Positions 34,812 to 43,709 of a DNA stretch of 64,000 bases are shown here, one piece after another. This stretch comes from an uncultured Candidatus Saccharibacteria bacterium (GTDB lineage Bacteria > Patescibacteriota > Saccharimonadia > Saccharimonadales > Saccharimonadaceae). The notes under the pieces are model-generated. The model was not told the origin of the DNA. It saw nothing but the letters and a program-made list of their open reading frames with translations, and did no database searches. Position numbers and translations under genes: made by a program. Each line of letters opens with the position of its first letter. Positions within the stretch are counted from its first letter, which is position 1. The stretch covers positions 1-64,000 of the forward strand of contig CAMZAD010000002.1 in assembly GCA_947304155.1 (NCBI GenBank), given 5' to 3'.

Positions 34812-34888
34812 TGGTAGCACCAACTGGGATCGAACCAGTGACCTTAGGCTTATGAGTCCTACGCTCTAACCAGCTGAGCTATGGTGCC
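34812..34888 (-). tRNA. tRNA with CAU anticodon (Met elongator or Ile2)
   Basis: A 77-nt cloverleaf with encoded CCA. The acceptor is GGCACCA paired to TGGTGCT (G1:U72 wobble), the D arm has TAGCTCAGCTGG, the anticodon loop is CTCATAA, and the T arm has GGTTCGATCC. The anticodon stem has an A31:G39 mismatch. CAU with a regular 5' end excludes the initiator; it could be elongator Met or the lysidine-modified Ile tRNA. tilS, the enzyme for the latter, is at 57118. Confidence 0.93.
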
Positions 34889-34896
34889 AATAAAAA

Positions 34897-34982
34897 TGGC
34901 GGAAGGGACAGGATTCGAACCTGCGAAGCGTTAACTTGCTGGTTTTCAAGACCAGTGCCATCAACCACTCGGCCACCCTTCC
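34897..34982 (-). tRNA. tRNA-Ser (UGA)
   Basis: An 86-nt class II tRNA with a long variable arm, anticodon loop CTTGAAA giving UGA, acceptor GGAAGGG/CCCTTCC, discriminator G and encoded CCA. It lies 8 bp upstream of the CAU tRNA on the same strand. Confidence 0.95.
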
Positions 34983-34989
34983 ACGAAAT

Positions 34990-35018
34990 ATTATAACAAA
35001 ATCTATCTTTATTGTAAA
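34990..35018 (-). promoter_or_regulatory. Promoter of the tRNA pair
   Basis: On the minus strand TTTACA, 17-bp spacer, TATAAT with TGT upstream, 7 nt before the mature 5' end of tRNA-Ser. Confidence 0.75.
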
Positions 35019-35020
35019 GA

Positions 35021-35452
35021 CTAGGACTTGCGAAATAAAGAGATAAATAATGCAATCGCAATAATTGTAAGAATACCACCTAAGCCATAGAAGACAATTG
35101 TTAAGAAAAACGATACATCATCATCATAGGATGTTCGACATTCTTTAATATTGTCTGGATTATATTTGACTTCGGTCGTGGTATTAGGCTCAGTAGAAGA
35201 AGCACCGCTTGCGTGGCATTCAAAAGTTTGGTGTTTTACAACAAAAGAATAAGTCGGGCTATACATTTTGTCACCGTCTTCGTTAAAATAGCTGCCATCG
35301 TCAACCAATTCACCGACCGCTATATCAGTCAATCTTGATTTTATGTTATTTTCTGAAGTTTGCATAAAAGTTGCGATACCAATAAATGCTACGCCAACTA
35401 ATGCAAAAATTATAGATGCTATTCTTACAACGTTTGGATCATTTGTTCTCAT
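35021..35452 (-). CDS. DUF3592-like membrane protein
   Basis: The 143-residue protein has a membrane segment near each end (about 11-28 and 114-138) and a beta-rich domain between them facing outward (MYSPTYSFVVKHQTFEC, then TTTEVKYNPDNIKEC). The xxPTYSF...VKYNP layout is that of DUF3592, unknown function. Two or three cysteines in the outer part could form a disulfide. It is transcribed alone. Confidence 0.72.
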   Translation of the reverse strand: MRTNDPNVVRIASIIFALVGVAFIGIATFMQTSENNIKSRLTDIAVGELVDDGSYFNEDGDKMYSPTYSFVVKHQTFECHASGASSTEPNTTTEVKYNPDNIKECRTSYDDDVSFFLTIVFYGLGGILTIIAIALFISLFRKS

Positions 35453-35481
35453 ATCTTGAGTATAACATAAGAACTTCGGTG

Positions 35482-35490
35482 TGATATAAT
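35482..35490 (+). promoter_or_regulatory. Extended -10 of the pilin gene, leaderless arrangement
   Basis: TGATATAAT ends 6 nt before the ATG at 35497. Confidence 0.6.
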
Positions 35491-35496
35491 GAAATT

Positions 35497-35892
35497 ATGA
35501 AAAAGAAATCTGGTTTTACTATTATTGAATTAGCAGTCGTAATTGTTTTTGCAACTTTACTCTTAATTTTATTCTTTGTCCAAAAAATGAATTCTGATGC
35601 AATGCACCGTGATGAGCAACGCAAGGAAGCGATCAACGCAATGTATTACGCACTTGAAGAAGGTTTTTATAAAGAAAACGGCTATTATCCAGAAACAATT
35701 TCCGAAGATAATCTCAAGGTAATGGACCCACAACTCTTCACTGATCCATTTGGCGCAAACCTTGGCCTTGAAGGTAGCTCATATACTTACGAGCCAGCTA
35801 ACTGTGAAGACGGCAAATGTAAAGAATATACTTTGCGCGCCGAGCTTGAAAAAGAAGACGACTATATCAAGAGAAATCGCGAGAATAAATAA
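35497..35892 (+). CDS. Type IV pilin-like protein (prepilin)
   Basis: The 131-residue protein has a class III signal: MKKKSG followed by FTIIELAVVIVFATLLLI, with the prepilin peptidase cut expected after Gly6 and Glu5 of the mature chain present. After the hydrophobic helix comes a small globular domain with YYPETISEDNLKVMDPQLF, like major or minor pilins/pseudopilins of CPR bacteria, and a Cys pair (ANCEDGKCKEY). It would be assembled by PilB (7364). ruvA starts at its stop codon, an unusual partner. Confidence 0.88.
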   Translation: MKKKSGFTIIELAVVIVFATLLLILFFVQKMNSDAMHRDEQRKEAINAMYYALEEGFYKENGYYPETISEDNLKVMDPQLFTDPFGANLGLEGSSYTYEPANCEDGKCKEYTLRAELEKEDDYIKRNRENK

Positions 35893-36473
35893 TGATTGCT
35901 CATATTAAAGGTGAAATTGCTGAGAAATTTGAAAACTCAGTTATTGTCGACGTCAATGGTGTTGGTTATGAAATTGCCATCACTGCGCTCGACTATGATT
36001 CTGTTGTAGTTGGTGAAACTCAAAAATTCTACACCCATCACGCAGTCCGCGAAAATGGAGAAGATTTGTATGGCTTTTCCAGTCTCGCTGCTAAAAAACT
36101 TTTCGAACTTTTGATTTCCGTAAATGGAGTTGGCCCAAAAGCGGGCATGGCAATTCTGTCACTCGCCGCTCCAGAAGATGTTCGCAATGCCATTGCAAAT
36201 GCTGATGTAAAATTCATTTCAAAAGCCTCTGGTGTTGGTAAGAAATCTGCCGAACGTGTGATTGTTGATTTACGCGATAAAGTTGGTTTGCCATCTCACG
36301 TTGGCGCAACTGAAATCTTTGTTCCAAGTGGCACAAAAATTGAAAACGACGAAGCTCTTGATGCACTTATCGCTCTTGGCTTCCCACTCAAAGAAGCAAC
36401 TGAAGCACTTGAAAAAGTTGATAAAAACCTAAGTACTGAAGAACGCATTCGCGAAGCTTTGAAGCAGAAATAA
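35892..36473 (+). CDS. ruvA: Holliday junction protein RuvA
   Basis: The 193-residue junction-binding partner of RuvB. It has the N-terminal OB domain (MIAHIKGEIAEKFENSVIV, YGFSS), two helix-hairpin-helix motifs (LISVNGVGPKAGMAILS and SKASGVGKKSAERVIVDLRDK) and the C-terminal RuvB-binding domain (EALDALIALGFPLKEATEAL). ATG overlaps the pilin stop (TAATG), so it is cotranscribed with the pilin gene. Confidence 0.96.
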   Translation: MIAHIKGEIAEKFENSVIVDVNGVGYEIAITALDYDSVVVGETQKFYTHHAVRENGEDLYGFSSLAAKKLFELLISVNGVGPKAGMAILSLAAPEDVRNAIANADVKFISKASGVGKKSAERVIVDLRDKVGLPSHVGATEIFVPSGTKIENDEALDALIALGFPLKEATEALEKVDKNLSTEERIREALKQK

Positions 36474-36507
36474 AAAAGTCCCCCAGCCAGAAGCTGAGGG
36501 ATTTTTT
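36472..36507 (+). terminator. Rho-independent terminator
   Basis: A GTCCCCCAGC / GCTGAGGGA stem with one mismatch and T6. Confidence 0.8.
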
Positions 36508-36520
36508 GGGGAGATAAGAA

Positions 36521-38731
36521 CTAAATAATGTGGATTGACGCAAATAAGGGCGCCAACGTATTTGCTACTGTGGACATTGTCTTAATAAAAATATCAAGCG
36601 CAACGCCAACTACGTCTTTTCTAGTGTCGCCAGTGGTGTCGCCAACAACGGTAGCCTTGTGAGCTGCGCTACCTTTGCCGTGACCTTTGAGTTTGCCGGA
36701 TTCAACGTACTTCTTAGCGTTATCCCAAGCACCTCCAGAGTTACCCATGAAGATTGCACGAGGGATTGCAACAATCGTTGCGCCGACCAAAAGGCCTCCG
36801 ACAAATTCAACGCCACAAATTAGGCCACCAACTACTGGAATGAACAACGCCAAAAGCGACGGTGCCAGCATCTTCTTTAGAGCCTGCTTTGCTGCCATCT
36901 CGATGATGGAGTTGTAATCGGGCTTCTTCGTACCAGCCAAAACTTCCGGCGTCAACTGTGCGTCACCGGCATCCGCCATCAAGTGTGCGGATTCAACGGT
37001 GTTATCAGTCAACATCGCGCTGAAGTATTCAACTAATGCGCCACCGATAATTGCACCCACAATTACGAGTGGTGAAGCAATATTAAGTACAGCTTCACCG
37101 GTTGAATAAGAACCAACATATGCAAATATCAACGAAACCGTTGCATAAGCTGCAGAGCCAATGGCAAATCCTTTACCGATTGCTGCGGTCGTGTTGCCAA
37201 CTGCATCAAGCTTATCAGTAATAGCACGTACGCCTTCCGGCAAATGACAACCTTCAGCGATACCGCCGGCATTGTCGGCGATAGGTCCGAACGCGTCGAT
37301 CGAAACCGTTGTTGCTACGAATGACAACATCCCAAGCGCTGCTACGGCAATGCCATAAATTCCACAAAGCCACCAGCTTGCGAGTAGGGAAATGCCAATT
37401 ACAAGCACCGGCAAAATTACCGAACGCGAGCCGATTGCGTCACCCTTCGTAATAACAAAGGCTTCACCCTCAACCGAGATTTCGGCCAAGGATTTTACGG
37501 GCGTATAATCCGTGCTCGTATAATACTCGGTAATTCTACCGACTAATACGCCGGATACGATTCCGAGAATTGCTGCCACCCAAGGCGACATCCAACCCAA
37601 AACAAAAGAATCGTACAGATTGAGCGAAGCAAACATGTAGTTTGCTACAAACGCACTGCCGATAATGGTGATGGCGGCCGAAATATAGGTCGCCATGTTT
37701 AGCTCGAGTGACGGATTGTCGCTGTTCTTGTGATAAAGCGAATACGTCAGTCCGATAATACAGCTCAAAAGTCCGATTCCAGCCAGTGCAATCGGAAACG
37801 TACAAGTGGCGTTGTAAAGAGCCGGATTGGTCTCGCCAGAACTCTTGAAAATCGTACCAGCAATTAGCAGACATGCTACCATCGTTGCTACGAAGCTTTC
37901 GAGCAGGTCAGAACAGTTACCAGCAATGTCGTTAACGTTGTCGCCGATAAAGTCGGCAATCGTGTTCGGCATTCTGGAGTCGTCTTCCGGCATGTCGTGG
38001 CGAATCTTTGCTACAATATCCGCGCTAATGTCAGCTGCCTTGGTATAGTTACCACCAGCCACACGGTTGAACATTGCAACAAGCGAGCATCCTAACGAAT
38101 AAGTCGTTAAGCGCATGATCGTCGGGTTACAAGTAAAGTTGCTAAGAAGTCCATGAGAAGTGCTCTTTTCAACCCCTTCGAAGGCAGATAGGATAACAGG
38201 GTTAAAAAAGAGACTTGCTAGAAGCCCATGAGAACTTGCATTCATGTCAATTCCTCCGGAAACAAACAGGATAATAACCAATCCTAAAATTCCGAAAGCC
38301 TCAACAGAAAGGCCAGAAATAGTCCCGCCCTTAAGCGCTGTTCTTACGGTCCGTCCAACGGAATTAGAGCGCATCGCCCTACGTGCTACCCTGAAGTTAG
38401 CGTAAGTTGCGCCAGCCATACCAAGAATGCAAGCCGCGCTGCTCATACATGCTCCGAGTAGGAACGTTAGTCCAGCAGAAGCCTCAATGAAGAGCGTGAA
38501 AAGAATCGCAATCATGATTACCACTGCTACAATAATCTTGTACTCGGTAACCATGAAGGTCTTTGCTCCCTTCCTGATGGTCTCCGCTAGCTCGTACATT
38601 TCCTTAACTTTTTCGTTATCCAATTTCTTGGGTTTCTTAATGTTAAGGTAATTCTTTGTCGCCATTGAAATGGCTGCAACTACAACTAGTAATACGATAA
38701 ACAGTACTGTGTAATCTAACATAAGCTTCAC
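36521..38731 (-). CDS. hppA: Membrane-bound ion-pumping pyrophosphatase
   Basis: The 736-residue protein with about 16 membrane helices hydrolyses pyrophosphate to pump H+ or Na+. Substrate-site motifs are AADISADIVAKIRHDMPEDD (near 232), FIGDNVNDIAGNCSDLLESF and the late DTTGDTRKDVVG. The sequence GNTTAAIGKGF has Ala-Ala where potassium-independent forms carry Lys, indicating the potassium-dependent class. It would let the cell recover energy from pyrophosphate released in polymer synthesis. GGGAGGTG precedes the ATG. Codon use is richer in G and C than in the neighbours. Confidence 0.95.
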   Translation of the reverse strand: MKLMLDYTVLFIVLLVVVAAISMATKNYLNIKKPKKLDNEKVKEMYELAETIRKGAKTFMVTEYKIIVAVVIMIAILFTLFIEASAGLTFLLGACMSSAACILGMAGATYANFRVARRAMRSNSVGRTVRTALKGGTISGLSVEAFGILGLVIILFVSGGIDMNASSHGLLASLFFNPVILSAFEGVEKSTSHGLLSNFTCNPTIMRLTTYSLGCSLVAMFNRVAGGNYTKAADISADIVAKIRHDMPEDDSRMPNTIADFIGDNVNDIAGNCSDLLESFVATMVACLLIAGTIFKSSGETNPALYNATCTFPIALAGIGLLSCIIGLTYSLYHKNSDNPSLELNMATYISAAITIIGSAFVANYMFASLNLYDSFVLGWMSPWVAAILGIVSGVLVGRITEYYTSTDYTPVKSLAEISVEGEAFVITKGDAIGSRSVILPVLVIGISLLASWWLCGIYGIAVAALGMLSFVATTVSIDAFGPIADNAGGIAEGCHLPEGVRAITDKLDAVGNTTAAIGKGFAIGSAAYATVSLIFAYVGSYSTGEAVLNIASPLVIVGAIIGGALVEYFSAMLTDNTVESAHLMADAGDAQLTPEVLAGTKKPDYNSIIEMAAKQALKKMLAPSLLALFIPVVGGLICGVEFVGGLLVGATIVAIPRAIFMGNSGGAWDNAKKYVESGKLKGHGKGSAAHKATVVGDTTGDTRKDVVGVALDIFIKTMSTVANTLAPLFASIHII

Positions 38732-38852
38732 CTCCCAAAAATTTTAAAGAACTATAGTAAATCTATAAAATTAGGCCGCGCTCTCCCCAACGCGTGCCCA
38801 CTAGCCATATTTTACCATATTTTAAGAAAATTTCAATTATACCCTATAAATA

Positions 38853-38861
38853 TGATATAAT
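38853..38861 (+). promoter_or_regulatory. Extended -10 promoter of the YebC gene
   Basis: TGATATAAT; leader about 38 nt ending in AAGGAAC. Confidence 0.55.
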
Positions 38862-38905
38862 ATATAGCAAATATTGAATAATATTAATTTTTTAAGGAAC
38901 AATTT

Positions 38906-39607
38906 ATGTCAGGACACAGTAAATGGGAAACCACCAAGCGTCAAAAAGCAGTAGTTGACGCAAAACGCGGCGCTTTGTTCACAAAGATTGGTAACCAAAT
39001 TGCCATCGCTGCCCGCGCAGGTCAAGACCCAGCTATGAACCCATCACTCGCCATGGTGCTTGAAAAAGCTCGCCATGCTAACATGCCAAAAGCAAACATT
39101 GAACGCGCTATCGCTCGCGCAGCTGATAAAAACGCTGCAGCTATGCTCGAAGAAACCTACGAAGCCTACGGCCCAGCCGGCGTTGGTATTATCATTGAAG
39201 TCGCAACCGACAATAAAAACCGCACCATGCCAGAAGTTCGCCATACTCTTGATAAGAATGGTGGTCGCATGGCTGATCCAGGTTCTGTTATGTTCCAATT
39301 TGCCCACAAAGGCGTGATTTTCATTTCTGATAAAGGCGAAGAAGCTCTTATGACCGCACTTGAAGCTGGCGCTGAAGATGCATCTGAAGAAGAGGATGGT
39401 ATTGAAATTATCACTGCTCAAACCGACCTCATGAAAGTTCGCCAAGCTTTGATTGATGCTGGCATGACTGTCACTTCTGCTGAGCTTAAATATGTTCCAA
39501 ACGCAACCGTTCCAGTTGAAGGCGAAGATGAAGAAAAAGTTACAAAACTTCTCGACGCAATCGACGATCTTGATGATGTTGTAAACGTCTTCACAAACGC
39601 TGCTTAA
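38906..39607 (+). CDS. yebC: YebC/PmpR-family protein
   Basis: The 233-residue protein starts MSGHSKWETTKRQKAVVDAKRG, the family signature (usually MSGHSKWxxIKxxK), and has the three-domain YebC fold with EAYGPAGVGIIIEVATDN and MFQFAHKGVI. Family members bind DNA as transcription factors or, by more recent work, act in translation of proline-rich stretches. Length is normal. It is monocistronic with its own promoter and terminator. Confidence 0.94.
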   Translation: MSGHSKWETTKRQKAVVDAKRGALFTKIGNQIAIAARAGQDPAMNPSLAMVLEKARHANMPKANIERAIARAADKNAAAMLEETYEAYGPAGVGIIIEVATDNKNRTMPEVRHTLDKNGGRMADPGSVMFQFAHKGVIFISDKGEEALMTALEAGAEDASEEEDGIEIITAQTDLMKVRQALIDAGMTVTSAELKYVPNATVPVEGEDEEKVTKLLDAIDDLDDVVNVFTNAA

Positions 39608-39630
39608 AACTAAAAATATAATGAAAATCG

Positions 39631-39655
39631 AAAACTCCCCACTGCGGGAGTTTTT
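39631..39655 (+). terminator. Rho-independent terminator
   Basis: AAAACTCCC / GGGAGTTTT, 6-nt loop, T-run. The next promoter begins immediately behind. Confidence 0.85.
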
Positions 39656-39657
39656 AT

Positions 39658-39686
39658 TTGCTTTTTATAATGCTTAAGTTTATAAT
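39658..39686 (+). promoter_or_regulatory. FISUMP promoter 2 (shared motif)
   Basis: TTGCTT, 17-bp spacer, TATAAT (39681-39686), with the same extended spacer pattern as at 26891 and 52867. Confidence 0.65.
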
Positions 39687-39711
39687 AGATATGTATCAGG
39701 TTGTAAAAAAC

Positions 39712-39809
39712 ATGAAAACAAATAAGAGTAAGAAAATGGGATTGCGGCAGATGGTCATCTGTCTAAATACTATGGTTTTGCGGTCCGTTGTGTCGCCCGT
39801 AGCGAGTAG
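39712..39809 (+). pseudogene. Deletion scar of a FISUMP gene
   Basis: The segment starts like a FISUMP gene (ATG at 39712, MKTNKSKKMG) behind a FISUMP-type promoter, then joins in another frame to a FISUMP C-terminus: from 39741 the frame reads IAADGHLSKYYGFAVRCVAR followed by SE and stop at 39809. Everything between, about 400 codons in a complete copy, is missing. The junction lies near 39735-39741. The next FISUMP gene starts 9 bp later, so the original arrangement was a two-gene operon as at 26964 and 52917. Confidence 0.75.
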
Positions 39810-39818
39810 ATAGAAAAA

Positions 39819-41099
39819 ATGAGAAAACAACAAAGTAAAATTAAAAGTAATGTAAAAACTATTTCAAGCCTCGCCGTCTTCTCGGGCTCGCTTCTTGCTG
39901 CGACTTCCGCGTTTATGTTTTTTGCTCCAGTTATTAAAACCAACGCAGATAGCAATGCTAGCACTAAAGTAAAAGCTACTGTTAGTCCTGTAATTTCTCT
40001 CGCTCTAGATTCTAACACTATGGAGTTTAATATCACTCCAACTGCAGCTGGTGCCTTTAACTCCCAAGCTGTCGTAGCTACAGTAAACACCAATAGTACT
40101 GGTGGTTACGAACTCTTCTTTTCGTCTGAAGATAATACTACAACAATGACAAGTCTCACTTCAGAATCCACAATCGCTTCAGATTTTTCAGGAACCGTCA
40201 CGAGCTCAACAATGGCAGCCAACAAATGGGGCTACTCCTTGGATAACACGAACTTTTCAATTATCCCAACTCTCGCAACCCCTACTAAAATCAAAGACCT
40301 AGATCATTTCCCAGCTTCAAATGAAAAGACTACAACAGTTAATATTGCGGTAAAAGCTGATACTAGCCTCCCGTCCGGTACTTATACTAAAAATGTTGTC
40401 TTCTCAGCTATCGCACATCCAACCCCGAGTTCGTCAAATGACATGCAAAGCTTTGAGTGTTCGTCGCTTTCTAATATTGGTGATACGGTAACGCTTGTTG
40501 ACTCTCGTGATGGCAATGAATATGACGTCAGGAAACTTGCTGATGGCAAATGTTGGATGGTTGAAAACCTTAGAATTGCAGATACACCTATAACAAGCGC
40601 AGACTCTGATGTTACGGAAGATTATACTATCCCGACAAGCGCCCCTACTGGATTTGATTCTTTTGATACAACGAGTAGAGTCTATGTAGATGAAACCTAT
40701 GGCGGATATTATAACTGGTATGCTGCAACTGCTGGTACTGGTGTTGATATATCGGAGACATATCAAGATGCTCCAAGCTCAATTTGCCCTAAAGGCTGGA
40801 GACTTCCGACAGCATATCATTATGAAAATGACACATTAATAGATGGCGATGCGTCAACATTAACCTCTATATATAATTCACCAGAGAGCCTTGCTGGAGC
40901 TCCAAATATCACCGGTCTTGGTGGATTTTACTACGGCGATACGCTTGATGATGGCTACGCAAGTTACCACACCTCTACAAACGCCGGAGGTCCAACGGCA
41001 TATAGCATATTTGTATACAAGACAGCGGACTGGACCTATGATCTTATTAACTATAATGATACTGCATGTGGCTTCTTTATCCGCTGTGTAGCAGACTAA
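39819..41099 (+). CDS. FISUMP-domain surface protein (module type a-B), 426 aa
   Basis: Signal segment about 17-38 ending APVIKTNADS. The N module (type a: SLALDSNTMEFNITPTAAG, VNTNSTGGYELFFSSEDN) is nearly identical to that of 52917, including a 58-bp exact DNA match, whereas the C-terminal FISUMP domain is of the short B type (KCWMVENLRIADTP, SDVTEDYTIP, SSICPKGWRLPT, IRCVAD) as in 28430 and 54387. It therefore looks like a recombinant. Expression probably comes from the promoter of the deleted gene in front. The stop overlaps that of convergent recX by 4 nt. Confidence 0.85.
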   Translation: MRKQQSKIKSNVKTISSLAVFSGSLLAATSAFMFFAPVIKTNADSNASTKVKATVSPVISLALDSNTMEFNITPTAAGAFNSQAVVATVNTNSTGGYELFFSSEDNTTTMTSLTSESTIASDFSGTVTSSTMAANKWGYSLDNTNFSIIPTLATPTKIKDLDHFPASNEKTTTVNIAVKADTSLPSGTYTKNVVFSAIAHPTPSSSNDMQSFECSSLSNIGDTVTLVDSRDGNEYDVRKLADGKCWMVENLRIADTPITSADSDVTEDYTIPTSAPTGFDSFDTTSRVYVDETYGGYYNWYAATAGTGVDISETYQDAPSSICPKGWRLPTAYHYENDTLIDGDASTLTSIYNSPESLAGAPNITGLGGFYYGDTLDDGYASYHTSTNAGGPTAYSIFVYKTADWTYDLINYNDTACGFFIRCVAD

Positions 41100-41908
41100 T
41101 TATCTAGTGATTCACGAATTAAATCGTAAGAAAAACCTTGTCTAGCTAGATATTGTGTTAACTTTGCGTCGTCGTATCCACGGCGACGCTTTTTCTCAAT
41201 CATCTTCATGATTTCAACTTTATCGTCGCGAATTTTTTCGCCAAATTCATCACCGGCAAATATTTCAGAAATAATTGAATCCGCCACACCCTTATTTTTA
41301 AGCTCTAAGCGCAACTTTTTTTCGGATGCACCTTTGATTTGATTTCTATTTGCAACAAAATACCTGGCAAAATTTTCATCATCAATGATGCGCATATCAA
41401 TGAGTTTACTAACTACAGCCTCAATATCTTCGTCAGAAATTGCAGCGCCAGGTTTTGTTGGTAAGCCGGTTTTTGCGCGGCCAATATATTCAAAACGATT
41501 GTCTTCCGTAAAATCTTTTTCGGCTAGTTTCTTATTTTTCTCGCGCACATTTGAACGGATTTCCTTAATTTTTTCGCGATATTCTGGGTCGGTCTCAAGT
41601 CTCAAAATAAATGAGTCGTATTTTTTCTGTTCAATCTCACGTTTCATTTTTTTACGCTTCAAATAATCACGAATTTCTTTTTCAGAATGTGGTCGTGATA
41701 ATGCGTATTCCAGACTTCGCTGAAAAAGTTTGCCAAAAGATGAGGCTGATTCAATTTCTTTTACATCGTCCTCAGAAAGTTTTTTCCCGACTTTTAGTCC
41801 AAAATCAGAGACTTGCGCGAGCGTTAAAGAAAAAGCAAATTTTCCATCCAAAAATACGTTAATCCGATTTGAATCTTTTACGCCAATTTTAAGATTTGTT
41901 ATCTCCAT
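41096..41908 (-). CDS. recX: RecX-family regulator of RecA
   Basis: The 270-residue protein, longer than typical RecX (about 150-220), has three-helix repeats typical of the family: SLEYALSRPHSEKEIRDYL, KLIDMRIIDDENFARYFVANR and GYDDAKLTQYLARQGFSYDLI. An N-terminal 55-residue beta domain (MEITNLKIGVKDSNRINVFL) precedes them, as in Bacillus-type RecX, and a charged insert of about 50 residues sits after the first repeat. RecX modulates RecA filaments. It is third in the operon recA-nudix-recX and overlaps the nudix gene by 20 bp. Confidence 0.88.
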   Translation of the reverse strand: MEITNLKIGVKDSNRINVFLDGKFAFSLTLAQVSDFGLKVGKKLSEDDVKEIESASSFGKLFQRSLEYALSRPHSEKEIRDYLKRKKMKREIEQKKYDSFILRLETDPEYREKIKEIRSNVREKNKKLAEKDFTEDNRFEYIGRAKTGLPTKPGAAISDEDIEAVVSKLIDMRIIDDENFARYFVANRNQIKGASEKKLRLELKNKGVADSIISEIFAGDEFGEKIRDDKVEIMKMIEKKRRRGYDDAKLTQYLARQGFSYDLIRESLDN

Positions 41909-42455
41909 TTTTAGCCCTGAAGAAACGTGCTACTAGGTTTAATATTTCACGATCAGATTTAAGTGGAAGCTTTGCATACTCGTCAATAAAGCTGATAAAA
42001 TCAGCAGATGGCACCCACTTTACTTCGTCAACTTCACCATCATCAAAATGGAACGCTTCTTTTTTTCCTGTATAATCATAGGCATAAAAATTGCGAATCA
42101 TATTCTTATAGACGTTGCAAGTATCACTAACTATGAATTCGATGTTATTCTTGTCGATTTCTGCGCCGATTTCTTCTTTACATTCTCGCACTGCAGCATC
42201 TATCGCTGTTTCGCCAAGATTTATATGCCCACCAGCCGATACGTCCCAAAAACCAGAATATCGCCCAACATTATTACTGCGTTTTTGGAATAGAATTTCA
42301 ATACTATTTCCAACTCTGCGATAAATCCAAACAATTGCAACTCCAACAAAATACCCAGAGCCTAAATCTGGATTATCCAACACGGCTGGACGCCCAGCAG
42401 TTTTTGCTGGGACGCCAGAATGAGTAAATTCCTGCCAAATCTCGTCAGAATGCAT
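41889..42455 (-). CDS. Nudix hydrolase, IPP-isomerase/YfcD-like
   Basis: The 188-residue protein has a full Nudix box GGHINLGETAIDAAVRECKE followed by EIG (about 93-115). The preceding SNNVGRYSGFWDVSAGGHI and the EILFQKRS segment resemble the YfcD/isopentenyl-diphosphate-isomerase-like Nudix branch, in which members act on nucleotide or lipid diphosphates. Its start overlaps the recA stop and its end overlaps recX, so it is fully embedded in the recA operon, which may point to sanitising damaged nucleotides; this is a contextual inference. Confidence 0.85.
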   Translation of the reverse strand: MHSDEIWQEFTHSGVPAKTAGRPAVLDNPDLGSGYFVGVAIVWIYRRVGNSIEILFQKRSNNVGRYSGFWDVSAGGHINLGETAIDAAVRECKEEIGAEIDKNNIEFIVSDTCNVYKNMIRNFYAYDYTGKKEAFHFDDGEVDEVKWVPSADFISFIDEYAKLPLKSDREILNLVARFFRAKNGDNKS

Positions 42456-43486
42456 TATTCAGCCTCAGCTGCTTTTTCGCGAACTTTTGCTTCAATCTCA
42501 GCCATGAGTTCTGGCTTTTCTGCGAAGATTTTCTTTACAGCTTCACGACCTTGGCCAATGGTTTCACCATTGTATTTAAGGAACGCGCCAGCTTTGTCAA
42601 TCACGCCATATTGAACAGCGAGGTCGAGAATATCACCAGTCTTTGAAATACCTTCGTTATACATAATATCGAATTCTGCAGTCTTAAATGGTGCAGCAAT
42701 TTTGTTCTTAACAACCTTAATTTTTGTGCGGTTGCCAGAAATATTTTCACCATCCTTGATTTGGCCAATGCGACGAATATCAATGCGAACTGATGCGTAG
42801 AACTTAAGAGCGTTACCACCAGTAGTTGTTTCTGGATTGCCAAACATCACGCCAATCTTCATACGAATTTGGTTGATGAAGATAACGGTAGCTTTTGATT
42901 TTGCGATGATACCAGTAAGTTTACGCATAGCTTGAGACATCAAGCGAGCCTGGAGACCCATTTGTGCGTCACCCATATCACCATCAATTTCAGCTTGTGG
43001 AACGAGAGCTGCGACAGAGTCAACTACAATCAAATCAACTGCGCCAGAACGGACGAGTGTTTCACAAATTTCGAGTGCGGATTCACCGTTGTCTGGTTGT
43101 GAAATAAGTAAGTTGTCGATATCTACGCCGATTCTTTTTGCGTATGCTGGATCGAGTGCATGCTCAGCATCGATGAATGCTGCTTGTCCGCCAGTTTTTT
43201 GAATTTCAGAAATTGCGTGGAGCGCCAAAGTGGTTTTACCAGATGATTCAGGCCCATAGATTTCAATAATGCGGCCTTTTGGATAACCGCCACCAAGTGC
43301 TAAATCGAGTGAAAGGGAACCAGAATGAATGAGCTCGACATTGATTTTATGATTGTCGCCGAGTTTCATAATTGAACCATCACCAAATTGTTTTGTGATT
43401 TGCGCAATAGCGAGTTTTAGTGCCTCTGACTTTCCGTCGTTATTTTCTGTTTTTGCAGACTTGTCAGCTGAAGTGGACTTTGCCAT
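42455..43486 (-). CDS. recA: Recombinase RecA
   Basis: The 343-residue recombinase has Walker [10 protein letters not shown] (near 73), the make-ATP-work region, Walker [11 protein letters not shown], and L2 loop [18 protein letters not shown]. The C-terminus is short and acidic/basic mixed. The N-terminal extension up to about residue 22 is rich in Ser, Lys and Asp. AAGGAGGT lies before the ATG. It is first in a three-gene operon with nudix and recX; no LexA-type operator was recognised upstream. Confidence 0.97.
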   Translation of the reverse strand: MAKSTSADKSAKTENNDGKSEALKLAIAQITKQFGDGSIMKLGDNHKINVELIHSGSLSLDLALGGGYPKGRIIEIYGPESSGKTTLALHAISEIQKTGGQAAFIDAEHALDPAYAKRIGVDIDNLLISQPDNGESALEICETLVRSGAVDLIVVDSVAALVPQAEIDGDMGDAQMGLQARLMSQAMRKLTGIIAKSKATVIFINQIRMKIGVMFGNPETTTGGNALKFYASVRIDIRRIGQIKDGENISGNRTKIKVVKNKIAAPFKTAEFDIMYNEGISKTGDILDLAVQYGVIDKAGAFLKYNGETIGQGREAVKKIFAEKPELMAEIEAKVREKAAEAE

Positions 43487-43637
43487 GTTTTACCTCCTTA
43501 GAATTATATATAGTATAACATTCTTCACTCTAAAAATGAAGAAATGGCTATCCTGATTCAGTTCCTAAGATGTTGGCGTTAAACTTTTTTTTGCAGTGTA
43601 GCTAGTTCTAAAATAACAGACCAAAAAATGCGTTGCA

Positions 43638-43680
43638 AGCATAAGTAATATTTGACTATTTTTTGGGCTTATGCTAAATT
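43638..43680 (+). promoter_or_regulatory. Promoter of the 43710 FISUMP gene with flanking inverted repeat
   Basis: TTGACT (43652-43657), 17 bp, TAAATT with TGC upstream (43672-43680). An exact 8-bp inverted repeat AGCATAAG (43638-43645) / CTTATGCT (43668-43675) brackets the -35 and overlaps the -10, the geometry of an operator. Bases 43487-43637 hold the recA leader and nothing else that I recognise. Confidence 0.55.
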
Positions 43681-43709
43681 TAATATAAATGGCAGGAAGT
43701 ATATAAGAT

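Noticed and set aside
34879-35079. Minus-strand ORF of 66 codons
   Set aside because: It covers tRNA-Ser and its promoter; the tRNA cloverleaf is unambiguous.
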